Shown: positions 19,615 to 30,227, counted from the stretch's first letter. The stretch is 56,267 bases of DNA from Corynebacterium sp. 122RC1 (GCF_024580955.1 NZ_JANIKD010000016.1:1-56267), one strand, 5' to 3'. Translations and numbers: made by a program. Notes: generated by a model not told the origin, from the letters alone.

Positions 19615-20494
19615 CGCACTAAAGAAGGAAGCGAAGAAACTAGGGAAGAATACCAATGATGTATATAACCAGTTTTTCCGGGAGGTCTTTCTCCATGCAT
19701 TAATGGAGCACCACAAGGGATGGGTCTTGAAGGGAGGATCCAATATCTACTGTCGCATCCCCGGCGCTCGACAGACGAAAGACTTAGATCTTTATCGACA
19801 GGATGATCCAACCTCTTCATCAGAAGCTGCCGATTCTCTCGTCAGATCCATGCAGGGCCACAAAGTCGGTCCCTATACTTTCCACGTCACCCGAGCTGAA
19901 CAGGTCGGGCCAGTAGGCACCATCGAAAGTGAAAGAATTAACGTTACGATCATTCACGGTGTAGGTAGCCGCTTAACCTCTTTCAAAGTAGATGTCAGTG
20001 GAGACCTCGAGGTAACCGATAGTGTGGAACCTTTGGTTGTAGCCGCGAGCTATTCCATCTCGAGTGAACTATTGCCTCCAAAATTTCGGGTGTATTCGTA
20101 TCCCGTAGCCAATCAGATCGCGGACAAGGTCTGCGCGATGTACGAGCGCCACGGCAACATCCCTCCTGGCAACGCATCTACCCGATATCATGACCTCTAC
20201 GATGTGGCACTTATTGCACGGGAGCTGACCGTTACTGCGTCCAGCCTCCACACAGCACTTCATGAACAACGCCAAGTTCGCAGGATGACTTTGCCACAGA
20301 AGCTCATTCTCCCCGACGCTTCCTGGACAATTCAGTACCCCAAAAAGGCAAAGAATTTCGGAGATAAACGCTGGGGTTTAGATGTATTAGACGAAGCACT
20401 GAGGGTCGCTGGACTCCTCTTGGACCCGATCTTGAATGGAGAGATGCGGGAAGCCAACCGGACATGGGATTGCGAATCGCTACTTTGGAAGTAA
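19568..20494 (+). CDS. AbiEii-family nucleotidyltransferase toxin
   Basis: Predicted 308-aa toxin of the AbiEii/DUF1814 nucleotidyltransferase family. Family motifs are visible in order: KGGSNIYCRIPGARQTKDLD (nucleotidyltransferase GG[ST] and DxD-type motif, near residue 52), FKVDVS, ANQIADKVCAMYERHG and TRYHDLYDVALIAREL. ATG 19568 gives a start just before the first conserved helix; a longer frame from 19475 would lie inside the antitoxin gene. It is translated overlapping abiEi. When unrestrained the toxin blocks growth, providing phage resistance. The chromosomal location between a PTS operon and a transporter suggests an inserted module. Confidence 0.85.
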   Translation: MQQTPKIQKTHGQVTSALKKEAKKLGKNTNDVYNQFFREVFLHALMEHHKGWVLKGGSNIYCRIPGARQTKDLDLYRQDDPTSSSEAADSLVRSMQGHKVGPYTFHVTRAEQVGPVGTIESERINVTIIHGVGSRLTSFKVDVSGDLEVTDSVEPLVVAASYSISSELLPPKFRVYSYPVANQIADKVCAMYERHGNIPPGNASTRYHDLYDVALIARELTVTASSLHTALHEQRQVRRMTLPQKLILPDASWTIQYPKKAKNFGDKRWGLDVLDEALRVAGLLLDPILNGEMREANRTWDCESLLWK

Positions 20495-20565
20495 TGCCCA
20501 CGTCCCTTAACCACCCCCAGCCCAGATCCCACCCCCGGCACGCACTCCGCCGTTAGACTGAGCAG

Positions 20566-21411
20566 GTGATGGATAGCAATTTCTTGGCGGTCGTGCTTGC
20601 CCTCGCCTCAGCACTGACCATCGCGTGGGGAACGGTGATCCGCCATGCAATTGCTGAGCACGCAGGCGCCGGACATGTGATGAGGTCCGCCATCAAGCGC
20701 CCACAGTGGTGGTTCGGTTCGGCCACAGCGATGGTGGGTTACGCCTTGCAGGTGGCCGCGCTGGCGTTTGGAACGCTGCTGGTAGTGCAGCCAATTTTGG
20801 TGCTTTCCCTGATGTTTACGTTGCCGCTTGCGGCGAAGCTCGCACACCGCCGGATGCACAATGATGAGATCTTCTGGTCTATCGTGCTCACCGTCGCGGT
20901 GGGTGTGCTGGTGGTGTTAGGCAACCCCACCGCCGGTGACCCCCAGCCGGACCTTTCGCGGTGGCTGCCGGCGTTGGGCGTCGGAAGTGTGCTGATTAGC
21001 GCAACGTTCTTTTGGGCGAAGAACCGCCGTACCAACACGTCTGCATTGATGTTGGGGATCGCAACGGGTGCGTTGTATGGCTATGTTGCGGTGCTTTCCA
21101 AGGCCACCGTGGATATTTTTGTGCACTTTGGCGTCCCCGGCCTGCTGAGGAGTTGGGAGGGGTACTTGCTGGTGGTGGGCGCGGTGCTGGGCACGGTAAT
21201 TCAGCAGTACGCGTTTAATGCTGGAGCGTTGAAGAACTCGCTGCCAGCGATGACGGTCGCCGAGCCCATCGTGGCTTTTGCTCTGGGGTACATCGTGCTC
21301 GGTGAGCAATTCCAAGTTTCCGGTTGGAACTGGGCTTACATGGCGGTGGCGTTGGTGCTCATGGTGGCCGGCACGTTTGCGCTGTCACGCAGGGAAATCG
21401 GCGCGGCGTAG
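20566..21411 (+). CDS. DMT-superfamily (EamA-like) membrane transporter
   Basis: Predicted 281-aa inner-membrane protein with about nine or ten hydrophobic helices arranged as two repeats. The first contains LALASALTIAWGTVIRHAI, the last EPIVAFALGYIVLGEQFQVS, a C-terminal repeat motif typical of drug/metabolite (DMT) transporters. The substrate is unknown. The start could be GTG 20566 or ATG 20569; TAGACT lies 6 bp before the GTG, suggesting a leaderless transcript. The gene is convergent with the PIG-V-like gene and follows the AbiE module. Confidence 0.8.
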   Translation: MMDSNFLAVVLALASALTIAWGTVIRHAIAEHAGAGHVMRSAIKRPQWWFGSATAMVGYALQVAALAFGTLLVVQPILVLSLMFTLPLAAKLAHRRMHNDEIFWSIVLTVAVGVLVVLGNPTAGDPQPDLSRWLPALGVGSVLISATFFWAKNRRTNTSALMLGIATGALYGYVAVLSKATVDIFVHFGVPGLLRSWEGYLLVVGAVLGTVIQQYAFNAGALKNSLPAMTVAEPIVAFALGYIVLGEQFQVSGWNWAYMAVALVLMVAGTFALSRREIGAA

Positions 21412-21462
21412 CTGCCAAAAGGCGAGACGGAATGCGGGGTGCCGGCCTGACCGAACTAGCCG

Positions 21463-22704
21463 CTAAATAGCCCAAGTAAACGGGCCCACCATGTACGCGG
21501 AAATCCATGCGCCGAACACAACCCACAATCCACCGAGCAAAACCAGCCGCCACCTGGCGATATGCCCAGCTAGCCACACCACCGCCGGGATGGCCGCGAG
21601 GAACACGGGCAGAAGGAGCCGGGGGCGGGAGTGCATGATGCCGTCGGAAAGCAATACGTTGGCCGCAACCGCTGCCGCGAACAGCCACACCGGCCACCAA
21701 CGCCACTCGAAAAACGCCCTCACCGCGCCCTGCAAGCCGCCGCCCCGCAAGCCAACACCAGCACCAGCACCAAACCCAAAGCCCCCAACACCCATCACCA
21801 CGATCACCAGTGCGCCGATGATTGCGGCTGAGGAAATGAGGTAGCCGGGTTCGTCGGAACTTGCTCTGCTAACAATCCAGCGCAATGTCGCGGCGCCGAA
21901 GTCAAAGGAGCTGTTCCACCCGGCGCGTTGAATGCCAAAGTATCCACCCAGCTCGCGGGTGTGCCAGCTTGCCCAGCTCAGGTACCCAACCAGCGGCAGC
22001 GCGGAAACCACCGCGAGCCCCACCAGGCGCAGCCAGCGCAAACCCCCGCACCCCAGCACCCCCACGAGCATGCACAGTACAAATACAGCCCAGAGGTCAA
22101 TAGCGGTAAGCCGGATGAAACCAGCCAGGAACACCATCAGCGCCGCACGGCCCCACGCGCGTTGCATCATCGCAAGCAGCGCCCACACAGACAGGCTGAG
22201 AAACAGCGCCTCGGTGTACACCATGTGAAAGGTCAGTGCCATCGGCGCACCCAGCACAAACACCGCAGCACTTCCCGCGGCGATGCCCACCGCCGCCGCT
22301 CCCCCATCAGCCAACCCCGTCAGGCCTACCCGCACCAGCCGCATGATCCCCACAGCTAGCGCCACGCAGGCAAGTGTGTTGATCACATGGGCCGCCGCAA
22401 TCGCAGGCACCCCCAGAAGCTCCGCCAGCGCCAGCAGCGCGGGAAAACCGGGGAAGAACGCCAGGCGCGTGGCCTCGTTGCCGCCGGCAAAATATCCTTC
22501 GCGTGCAATCGCTAGATAGTGTTCTCCGTCCCAGGAGGCCAGCGCGTTGCCCAGCGGCCCCTCGCCGAGCCAGTGCATCATGAGCAGTTGCACCAGCATG
22601 GTGGTGCCAACAATTGCCGACGCCGCCAGCGTCTCCCCCACCCAGGGAGCACGGCCCTGCAAGGTTTTTGGGGAGAAGGGAGCGGTGGGGGTGTGATCAA
22701 GCAT
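21463..22704 (-). CDS. PIG-V-like GT-C mannosyltransferase, membrane
   Basis: Predicted 413-aa polytopic membrane protein resembling GPI mannosyltransferase V-type GT-C enzymes. The signature WDGEHYLAIAREGY with preceding Asp near residue 55 is the typical first-loop motif, and FFPGFPALLALAELLG follows. About ten hydrophobic helices continue to the C-terminus. Such enzymes use polyprenyl-phosphate sugars outside the membrane; in Corynebacteriales they are candidates for lipoglycan or glycoprotein mannosylation, but the acceptor is unknown. ATG 22704 is selected because TACAGT sits 6 bp upstream (leaderless arrangement). It is divergent from leuA. Confidence 0.7.
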   Translation of the reverse strand: MLDHTPTAPFSPKTLQGRAPWVGETLAASAIVGTTMLVQLLMMHWLGEGPLGNALASWDGEHYLAIAREGYFAGGNEATRLAFFPGFPALLALAELLGVPAIAAAHVINTLACVALAVGIMRLVRVGLTGLADGGAAAVGIAAGSAAVFVLGAPMALTFHMVYTEALFLSLSVWALLAMMQRAWGRAALMVFLAGFIRLTAIDLWAVFVLCMLVGVLGCGGLRWLRLVGLAVVSALPLVGYLSWASWHTRELGGYFGIQRAGWNSSFDFGAATLRWIVSRASSDEPGYLISSAAIIGALVIVVMGVGGFGFGAGAGVGLRGGGLQGAVRAFFEWRWWPVWLFAAAVAANVLLSDGIMHSRPRLLLPVFLAAIPAVVWLAGHIARWRLVLLGGLWVVFGAWISAYMVGPFTWAI

Positions 22705-22857
22705 GTGTTTACTGTAACTGCACGGGCGGACATCTCCACCCGAAGTGCACACGCACTCCGCAAACTCGCGCCGCAGGGGCACCACCGGGGGATGGCCTAC
22801 GCCGAAAACTGACACATTTGTGTGCACCCGCACAGTTTTCGGTGTATGTTGTTGCAC

Positions 22858-22908
22858 ATGCAGCGTGCGAACCTTCTCCTTCTTCGCCGCGGCGGGTCTT
22901 TGGCCTAG
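22858..22908 (+). CDS. leuL: leuA leader peptide with four consecutive Leu codons
   Basis: A 16-codon open frame, MQRANLLLLRRGGSLA, begins at ATG 22858 and stops at TAG 22906, 142 bp upstream of leuA. The four adjacent leucine codons (CTT CTC CTT CTT) are the hallmark of leucine-responsive attenuation, and structured GC-rich RNA follows at once. Leader peptides of this kind have been predicted for leuA in actinobacteria including corynebacteria. I infer that ribosome stalling at low leucyl-tRNA controls leuA. Confidence 0.8.
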   Translation: MQRANLLLLRRGGSLA

Positions 22909-24867
<1,959 letters not shown>

Positions 24868-24893
24868 GCAAGAGCGCCGGTTACACTTGCACC

Positions 24894-26036
24894 ATGACCA
24901 ACAAGCAGCGCAACAACCGCCGCAGGCATCGCCGCCCCTCCCAAAGCGCTGCCCCTTCACCGTCGCGTACCGACGCCGCCAGCGCCCCAACGGAGCAAGG
25001 CGGCCAGGCGCCTACGCGGGAGCGTCGTTTCGCGGACGTTGAAACCGCGCCCTACGCAGCGCTGAGCGTGCAGTCCACGGGCATCCACCCCTCCACCTCA
25101 CGGATGGTGTCCATCGATATTGTGACCTTCACCGAGGCCGGAGAGGTGGTGGATACCTACCACCAGGTGCTCAACCCCGGCACCAACCCTGGGCCATTTC
25201 ACCTGCACGGGCTACAGCCAGAGCAGATAGCAAAGGGCAAGCAGTTCAGCCAGATTCTGCGCACCGTAGGCAAGGCCCTGGACGATCGCACACTGATTGT
25301 CCACAACGCGCCTCGGGCCTGGGGGTTTGTGGTGGCTGAGTCCCGGCGCGCCATGAGCAACGCCGCACGCCAAAACCGGAGCCGGAACCGAAACCGGCCT
25401 CGGCGTCGGCAGCGGGTGGGCCGCGTACCCACCCCTTCGATGATCGTGGATACCCTCGCGTCTGCGCGCCGGCAGTCAGTGCCCTTTGAAGATACGCGCG
25501 TGCGGGCGCTGGCGGCGTCGTTTGGCCTCGATGCTCCCCCAGCACAGGCCTCGGTGGCGCGCGCCTCTGTGCCGGAAGCCAAGACCTCGCGGGAGGAGAC
25601 CCTCCTGATCCGGGACCTGTTCTTGGCGCAGCGCGAGCGCGGGCCACTCAGCGAAATTTCGCCGGAGGAGCTGCGCGGTGACCGCTTCCACCTGCAACGC
25701 AGCGAGATTCGTGTGGCCGCACTGGATGCGCCGCGCCACTTTGAAAACCCCGGTATTTACACCCCTGAGCTTGGCCTTGTGCAGGGCATGGAGGTGGTGA
25801 TCGCCCCGGAGGTCACCATGGACCCCGACGATCTCATTGAGGCGATCATGCGAGAGGGCCTGGCCTATTCGGAGAAGCTCACCCGCAAGACCTCCGTGGT
25901 GGTGTGCAACAAAACTGAGCACCTGCTGGGCAAGGCCATGCACGGGCAGCGCAAAGGGATCCCCCTGCTGAGCGACACCGCCTTCATGGAAGCCGTGAAA
26001 AATGTAGCCCAAGGGACACCGGCGCCTACCACCTAG
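24894..26036 (+). CDS. DNA polymerase III epsilon-like protein with degenerate exonuclease site and C-terminal BRCT-like domain
   Basis: Predicted 380-aa protein. Residues about 45-250 follow the DnaQ/DEDD exonuclease fold, but the motif normally written DxETTG is SVQSTGIHPS, the second motif normally HNAxFDxxF is HNAPRAWGFV, and no motif-III His-Asp pair is evident. All catalytic acids therefore appear lost. A strongly basic insertion (NRSRNRNRPRRRQRVGR) sits in the middle, and residues about 295-375 resemble a BRCT domain. The corresponding C. glutamicum gene next to leuA is annotated as a polymerase III epsilon-type protein. Probably a DNA-binding pseudo-exonuclease. TACACT lies 6 bp before the ATG, so it is likely leaderless. 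Confidence 0.75.
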   Translation: MTNKQRNNRRRHRRPSQSAAPSPSRTDAASAPTEQGGQAPTRERRFADVETAPYAALSVQSTGIHPSTSRMVSIDIVTFTEAGEVVDTYHQVLNPGTNPGPFHLHGLQPEQIAKGKQFSQILRTVGKALDDRTLIVHNAPRAWGFVVAESRRAMSNAARQNRSRNRNRPRRRQRVGRVPTPSMIVDTLASARRQSVPFEDTRVRALAASFGLDAPPAQASVARASVPEAKTSREETLLIRDLFLAQRERGPLSEISPEELRGDRFHLQRSEIRVAALDAPRHFENPGIYTPELGLVQGMEVVIAPEVTMDPDDLIEAIMREGLAYSEKLTRKTSVVVCNKTEHLLGKAMHGQRKGIPLLSDTAFMEAVKNVAQGTPAPTT

Positions 26037-26064
26037 GGCAGCGTGCGTGAGTAGACTTCCCCTC

Positions 26065-27387
26065 ATGAAGTTTGCTCCCCGTACCGGCTTTGGCGCCGGG
26101 CCGCTGAACCACCTCCGCACGCACCTCGCTGTGGGTGCGGCAACGCTTGCAACAAAGGCCTCGCAGATTTCTGGGCGCGGCTCCGGCGGCATGATCGGCG
26201 GGCTTGTTGCAGAAAAAATCGACCCGAACATCATGGCAAACTTGAGCGGCGGGCGCCCCGTTGCACTGGTCACCGGCACCAACGGCAAGTCCACCACCAC
26301 GCGCATGCTCGCCTCCGCCGTGCGCACCCAGCACCGCGTGGCCACCAACGAGGGCGGCGACAACATGGACGCGGGCATCATCTCCGCGCTGATGGCCGGC
26401 GCCAACGCCACCCACGTGGTCCTAGAGGTGGACGAGCTACACGTCCCGGCAGTGGCAGACCGCCTCAACCCCAAGGTCCTCGTACTGCTCAACCTCTCCC
26501 GCGACCAACTAGACCGCGTGGGCGAAATCAACAAAATCGAGCGCACCCTGCGCGAATGCGTGCGCAAGCACCCGGAGATGACCGTGGTGGCAAACTGCGA
26601 CGACGTCCTCATCACCTCCGTTGCCTATTCCGCCAAAAACGTCATCTGGGTAGCTGCAGGCGGCGGCTGGTTAGGCGACTCCGTCTCCTGCCCCCGCACC
26701 GGCGGCCACATTGTCCATGAGGGGGAGCACTGGTACGCCGCCAAGCCCCTCCCCACCGGTGAGCGTTTTGAGCGGCCCACACCGGATTGGGTGATCACCT
26801 CAGATGGAATCCTCTCCCCTCATGGGAAGACGTCTGACGAGGTGGCGTCGGCAATGCCAATCCCACTCAACCTGAAGCTGCCCGGCAACGCGAACCGTGG
26901 CAACGCCACGCAGGCTGTCGCGGCGGCGGTGGCCGGCTTTGACATACCTCTTGAACAAGCTGTTCGCGCGGTGGAGCAGGTGGATGACGTGGCCGGGCGC
27001 TACTCCACGATCCAGCTTGGCGAGCACCAGGTACATCTGCTGCTCGCAAAGAACCCCGCCGGTTGGCAAGAGGCGCTGTCCATGGTGGATCGCAGCGCGG
27101 AGGGCCTTGTGGTTGCCGTGAATGGCCAGGTTGCTGACGGTGAGGATCTTTCCTGGCTGTGGGACGTGAAGTTTGAGGATCTCAGCTCGTTGGCGGTGAA
27201 GGCTGCCGGTGAGCGCTCCACGGACCTGGCGGTGCGGCTCACGTACGCGGAGGTGGAGCATGAGCTGATCGCTGATCCACTTGCCGCCATCCGTGCCTGC
27301 CCGCCCGGCCGGGTGGAGGTTTTGGCAAATTACACTGCGTTCCGCGATCTGAAGAAGGCGCTGCTCCAGGCGGCAAAGGAGGCTTAA
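26065..27387 (+). CDS. murT: Lipid II isoglutaminyl synthase, MurT subunit
   Basis: Predicted 440-aa Mur ligase-like subunit that, with GatD, amidates the alpha-carboxyl of D-Glu in lipid II. The ATP-binding loop VTGTNGKSTTTRML is near residue 72, and LNLSRDQLDRVGEI matches the central Mur ligase domain. A C-terminal MurT domain (DUF1727) ends the protein. The zinc-ribbon insertion normally holding four Cys keeps only one (SCPRTGGHI). ATG 26065 has TAGACT 7 bp upstream, a leaderless layout. The stop is separated from the gatD ATG by one base. Confidence 0.93.
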   Translation: MKFAPRTGFGAGPLNHLRTHLAVGAATLATKASQISGRGSGGMIGGLVAEKIDPNIMANLSGGRPVALVTGTNGKSTTTRMLASAVRTQHRVATNEGGDNMDAGIISALMAGANATHVVLEVDELHVPAVADRLNPKVLVLLNLSRDQLDRVGEINKIERTLRECVRKHPEMTVVANCDDVLITSVAYSAKNVIWVAAGGGWLGDSVSCPRTGGHIVHEGEHWYAAKPLPTGERFERPTPDWVITSDGILSPHGKTSDEVASAMPIPLNLKLPGNANRGNATQAVAAAVAGFDIPLEQAVRAVEQVDDVAGRYSTIQLGEHQVHLLLAKNPAGWQEALSMVDRSAEGLVVAVNGQVADGEDLSWLWDVKFEDLSSLAVKAAGERSTDLAVRLTYAEVEHELIADPLAAIRACPPGRVEVLANYTAFRDLKKALLQAAKEA

Positions 27388-27388
27388 C

Positions 27389-28135
27389 ATGCTCAGTATT
27401 GGACTCATCCTCCCAGACGTCTTGGGCACCTACGGCGACGACGGCAACGCGCTCGTCCTGCGCCAACGCGCCCGCATGCGCGGCATCGACGCCGAAATCC
27501 ACAAAATTCACCTCGGCGAACCCGTCCCCGACTCCCTGGACCTCTACTGCCTCGGCGGCGGCGAAGACACCGCACAAATCCTCGCTGCGGAACACTTGCT
27601 TTCCGACGGCGGACTCCAGCGCGCAGCCGCCAAAGGCACCCCAGTGTTGGGCATTTGCGCAGGCCTGCAGGTACTCGGATGGTCGTTCCGCGCCGGCGGC
27701 CGGGTGGTTGATGGCGTGGGTCTGATCGATGCCACCACCATTGCCCTGGAAAAACGCGCCATCGGCGAAGTGCAGTCCACCCCCACCGGCGCGGGCATCA
27801 CCGCCGAGCTCACCGAGCCGCTCACCGGCTTTGAAAACCATATGGGCGCAACCATCTTGGGGCCCGATGCCCAACCCCTTGGCCGCGTGACCCGCGGCGT
27901 GGGCAACACGGATGTGTACGGAGCAGACGAGGTAGCGGCGGATCGCTCCCAACTCAGCGCCGAGGGCGTGGTGCAGGGAAGCGTGGTGTGCACCTACATG
28001 CACGGCCCCGCGCTGGCGCGCAACCCGCAGCTCGCGGACCTGCTTTTGGCCAGAGCCATGGGCATCCCCCTCATGGAACTTGCCCCGCTGGATCTTGAGG
28101 TTGTGGAGAAGCTGCGCCGGGAGCGCCTGGCCTAA
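27389..28135 (+). CDS. gatD: Lipid II isoglutaminyl synthase, glutaminase subunit GatD
   Basis: Predicted 248-aa class I (CobB/CobQ-like) glutamine amidotransferase supplying ammonia to MurT. The nucleophile Cys lies in VLGICAGLQVLG near residue 90, and the catalytic His in CTYMHGPALARNPQLAD near 213. The opening LILPDVLGTYGDDGNAL and CLGGGEDTAQ are typical. The gene begins one base after murT with GGAGG upstream, so stoichiometric coupled translation is likely. Amidated peptidoglycan stem peptides are needed for crosslinking in Corynebacteriales. Confidence 0.95.
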   Translation: MLSIGLILPDVLGTYGDDGNALVLRQRARMRGIDAEIHKIHLGEPVPDSLDLYCLGGGEDTAQILAAEHLLSDGGLQRAAAKGTPVLGICAGLQVLGWSFRAGGRVVDGVGLIDATTIALEKRAIGEVQSTPTGAGITAELTEPLTGFENHMGATILGPDAQPLGRVTRGVGNTDVYGADEVAADRSQLSAEGVVQGSVVCTYMHGPALARNPQLADLLLARAMGIPLMELAPLDLEVVEKLRRERLA

Positions 28136-28167
28136 TTGGGCTAGTTTGGTGAGCTTGGTGAGCTTGG

Positions 28168-28824
28168 CTAGAGCTTCAAGCGGCCGCTGAGCGCGCGGGA
28201 GAGGGTGAGCTCGTCTACGAACTCCAGGTCTCCGCCCAGCGGCATCCCGGACGCCAGACGGGAGATCACGAGGTCTGGGAAGTCACGCAGGAGGCGGGCC
28301 AGGTAACTTGCGGTGGCCTCGCCTTCCGTATTGGGGTCAGTGGCAAGGATGACCTCGTGGATCTCGGGGGCGGTGTCATAGAGTGGTGCCTCGGGGGTGG
28401 AATCGGCGAGCTCGCGGTCGGGCAGGGCGCCACCGATGCGCTGCAAAAGTTGCGCGATGTTGAGTTCCCGCGGGCCGATGTTGGCCAAGGGATCCAGCGC
28501 GCCGCCGAGTACGTGGTAGCGCCCGTTGTACTCCCCTGTCCGCTCGATCACCTGGATATCCTTGGGTTCTTCCACCACGCAGATGGTGCTGCGGTCACGG
28601 GAGGAGTCCGCACAGATGCGGCACACTTGCTCGCGGGAGATATTGCAGCAGATGCGGCAGAATGCCACCCCGTCACGCACCGCACCCAGGGCGTCCTGGA
28701 GGCGAGTGATGTCTGCGGGTTCTACATGTAGCAGGTAGAAGGCGATGCGCTGTGCGGATTTAGGGCCGATGCCGGGCAGCCGAGAAAACTCGTCAATCAG
28801 ATCCTGAACTGGGCCTTCAAACAC
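28168..28824 (-). CDS. recR: Recombination protein RecR
   Basis: Predicted 218-aa recombination mediator acting with RecO/RecF in gap repair. The helix-hairpin-helix [20 protein letters not shown] is at residues 14-33. A four-Cys zinc finger (CRICCNI to [10 protein letters not shown]) follows near 57-72, and the Toprim domain with [13 protein letters not shown] comes next. GTG 28824 is the start; AAGGA lies about 11 bp upstream. It normally follows ybaB, but here a divergent pair of small genes and a repeat separate the two. Confidence 0.96.
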   Translation of the reverse strand: MFEGPVQDLIDEFSRLPGIGPKSAQRIAFYLLHVEPADITRLQDALGAVRDGVAFCRICCNISREQVCRICADSSRDRSTICVVEEPKDIQVIERTGEYNGRYHVLGGALDPLANIGPRELNIAQLLQRIGGALPDRELADSTPEAPLYDTAPEIHEVILATDPNTEGEATASYLARLLRDFPDLVISRLASGMPLGGDLEFVDELTLSRALSGRLKL

Positions 28825-28927
28825 TGCCTATGCATTCCTTCCCCGTGTATATGGTGGTCACCGGTGAACCAAACAACACCCCACTATATGCACAAATCCT
28901 TGTGAGCTCTCCATAGACTCGCTACAG

Positions 28928-28942
28928 TTTCCATATAGGAAA
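28928..28942. promoter_or_regulatory. Short inverted repeat upstream of membrane protein/regulator pair
   Basis: TTTCC-ATATA-GGAAA lies 30 bp before the next start codon, in an A/T-rich promoter region. It is a candidate operator for the winged-helix protein encoded in the same two-gene unit. Confidence 0.35.
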
Positions 28943-28971
28943 ACAAGCAATCTGTTCATGAGGGGATGCGA

Positions 28972-29358
28972 ATGCGCGAACAACAAGAAGCCTTAGCTTT
29001 TGCCAGCACCGTTGAACAACAAGCCACCCCGCGCTGGTGGCCCTCCGTGGTCTTCGCCGCATTATTTGCGCTGGCGGTGTACATGCTGCCCTTCTACACC
29101 CCTTGGCTCACGTGGGCCTTGCTGGCGGTTGCCCTGATTTTCTATTTTGGTTACGCACGGACCCGTGGTGTACGCAATGCCGCAAGACAACCGGTTGGGA
29201 ATGGGCCCAAACTCTCCTGGTTCGGTGCCGCAGTCATCCTGGCGTTGGTTGCCGCCATGCAGCTCTCAGTAGAAGCAACGTGGCCGGTGCGGGTGGCGGT
29301 AGCCGTCGGAACCTTTGCCGCTGCCTTGTGGCTGGCGCGAGCTGAGGCCAGGCAGTGA
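28972..29358 (+). CDS. Small four-helix membrane protein, unknown function
   Basis: Predicted 128-aa integral membrane protein. An N-terminal polar stretch of about 20 residues is followed by four hydrophobic helices in two pairs (WPSVVFAALFALAVYMLPFY, WLTWALLAVALIFYFGYA; WFGAAVILALVAAMQL, VRVAVAVGTFAAALWLA). I see no catalytic motif. ATG 28972 is preceded by GAGGGG at 6 bp. The stop overlaps the start of the winged-helix gene (GTGA), so the two are translationally coupled. Small membrane proteins paired with such regulators are common, but their job is unknown. Confidence 0.7.
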   Translation: MREQQEALAFASTVEQQATPRWWPSVVFAALFALAVYMLPFYTPWLTWALLAVALIFYFGYARTRGVRNAARQPVGNGPKLSWFGAAVILALVAAMQLSVEATWPVRVAVAVGTFAAALWLARAEARQ

Positions 29359-29705
29359 GTTCCCTGGACCCAACGCTCACACCCCTTGCGCGCTTCAAGA
29401 TTTGCGCCGCCCTCAATGCCTTCAGCGCCGTAGAGAGTGATCCACAAGGCGGCGCGCCGAGCAAAGAGATGAAGTTTGCCAAGCTGCGTGACGCCACCGA
29501 GCTTTCGAACGCCTCCCTCTCCAAACACCTCGGCGCCTTGGAGCAAGTCGGCTACATCACCCGTTTCCGTGAATACGGCTCCACTCGCGCGAAAGACACC
29601 GTGTGGGTGATGCTCACCGCCGCAGGCAGCGCCGCCTTCCAATCCCATTGGGCCGCCCTGCGTGAGCTCGTGGAACGGCCCGGACCCGGCTCCGGGGCTG
29701 ATTGA
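29355..29705 (+). CDS. Winged-helix transcriptional regulator (MarR/ArsR-like, DUF-type)
   Basis: Predicted 116-aa DNA-binding protein. The winged-helix core is visible from residue about 30 to 100: KFAKLRDATELSNASLSKHL (recognition helix region) followed by ALEQVGYITRFREYGS, then DTVWVMLTAAGSAAFQSHW. This is the pattern of the short HTH_27-type transcriptional regulators. GTG 29355 overlaps the upstream stop by 4 bp. It probably represses its own two-gene operon through the inverted repeat near 28928. The pair lies on the opposite strand between recR and ybaB, as if inserted. Confidence 0.75.
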   Translation: MSSLDPTLTPLARFKICAALNAFSAVESDPQGGAPSKEMKFAKLRDATELSNASLSKHLGALEQVGYITRFREYGSTRAKDTVWVMLTAAGSAAFQSHWAALRELVERPGPGSGAD

Positions 29706-29731
29706 GTGTTATTGGGGCTGTGGGGGCGATC

Positions 29732-29853
29732 ACGTTGGTCGAAAGGAGGCGTTGGTCGATAGCTAAAGGTCGATACCACGCCAATTTCCCCAAAAACGGG
29801 CGTCCTATCGACCAACGCAACGGCCTATCGACTTTAAGCCCTCGACCAACGCC
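29732..29853. repeat. Palindromic intergenic repeat, copy A
   Basis: About 120 bp built of GTTGGTCGA, GGTCGATA and TATCGACCAACGC words. A perfect 14-bp inverted repeat (29749-29762 with 29805-29818) encloses a C/A-rich loop, and an outer GTTGGTCGA/TCGACCAAC pair surrounds it. It is clearly related to copies at 34941-35087 and 44451-44580. It lies between convergent genes. Confidence 0.9.
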
Positions 29854-29915
29854 CAATCACCCCCTAAAAGCCCGCCCCGAAAGCACCCACGCAGGTCCAC
29901 AGGCGGGCGAAAACG

Positions 29916-30227
29916 CTAGATCAGGCCGTCAAAGCCCTGGGAAAGCGGACCCATCTTCTGCTCAGCGAGCTGCGCGAGGTTGGCGTGGGCGTCATTGAAG
30001 GCGCCGATCACGAGGTCCTGCAAAGTTTCCACGTCCTGTGGGTCCACTACCTGGGGGTCAATTCGCACTGCAACCACCTGGCCGTTACCCTGCAACTCCA
30101 CGGAGACGAGGTTGTTGCCTGCGGAACCGCTCACCACGGTTGCCAGGATTTCCTGCTGAGCTGCCTCAAGCTGCGCCTGCATCTGCTGCGCCTGGGCGAG
30201 GATCTGGGACATGTCCGGCTGAGTCAT
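29916..30227 (-). CDS. YbaB/EbfC nucleoid-associated protein
   Basis: Predicted 103-aa DNA-binding protein of the YbaB/EbfC family. The N-terminal helix (MSQILAQAQQMQAQLEAAQQ) and the strand-rich core (GNGQVVAVRIDPQVVDPQD) are typical, ending with an amphipathic helix. ATG 30227 has AAAGG upstream. It follows dnaX by 53 bp on the same strand, the standard dnaX-ybaB-recR gene order, and would serve as a nucleoid-associated or regulatory DNA-binding dimer. Confidence 0.93.
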   Translation of the reverse strand: MTQPDMSQILAQAQQMQAQLEAAQQEILATVVSGSAGNNLVSVELQGNGQVVAVRIDPQVVDPQDVETLQDLVIGAFNDAHANLAQLAEQKMGPLSQGFDGLI

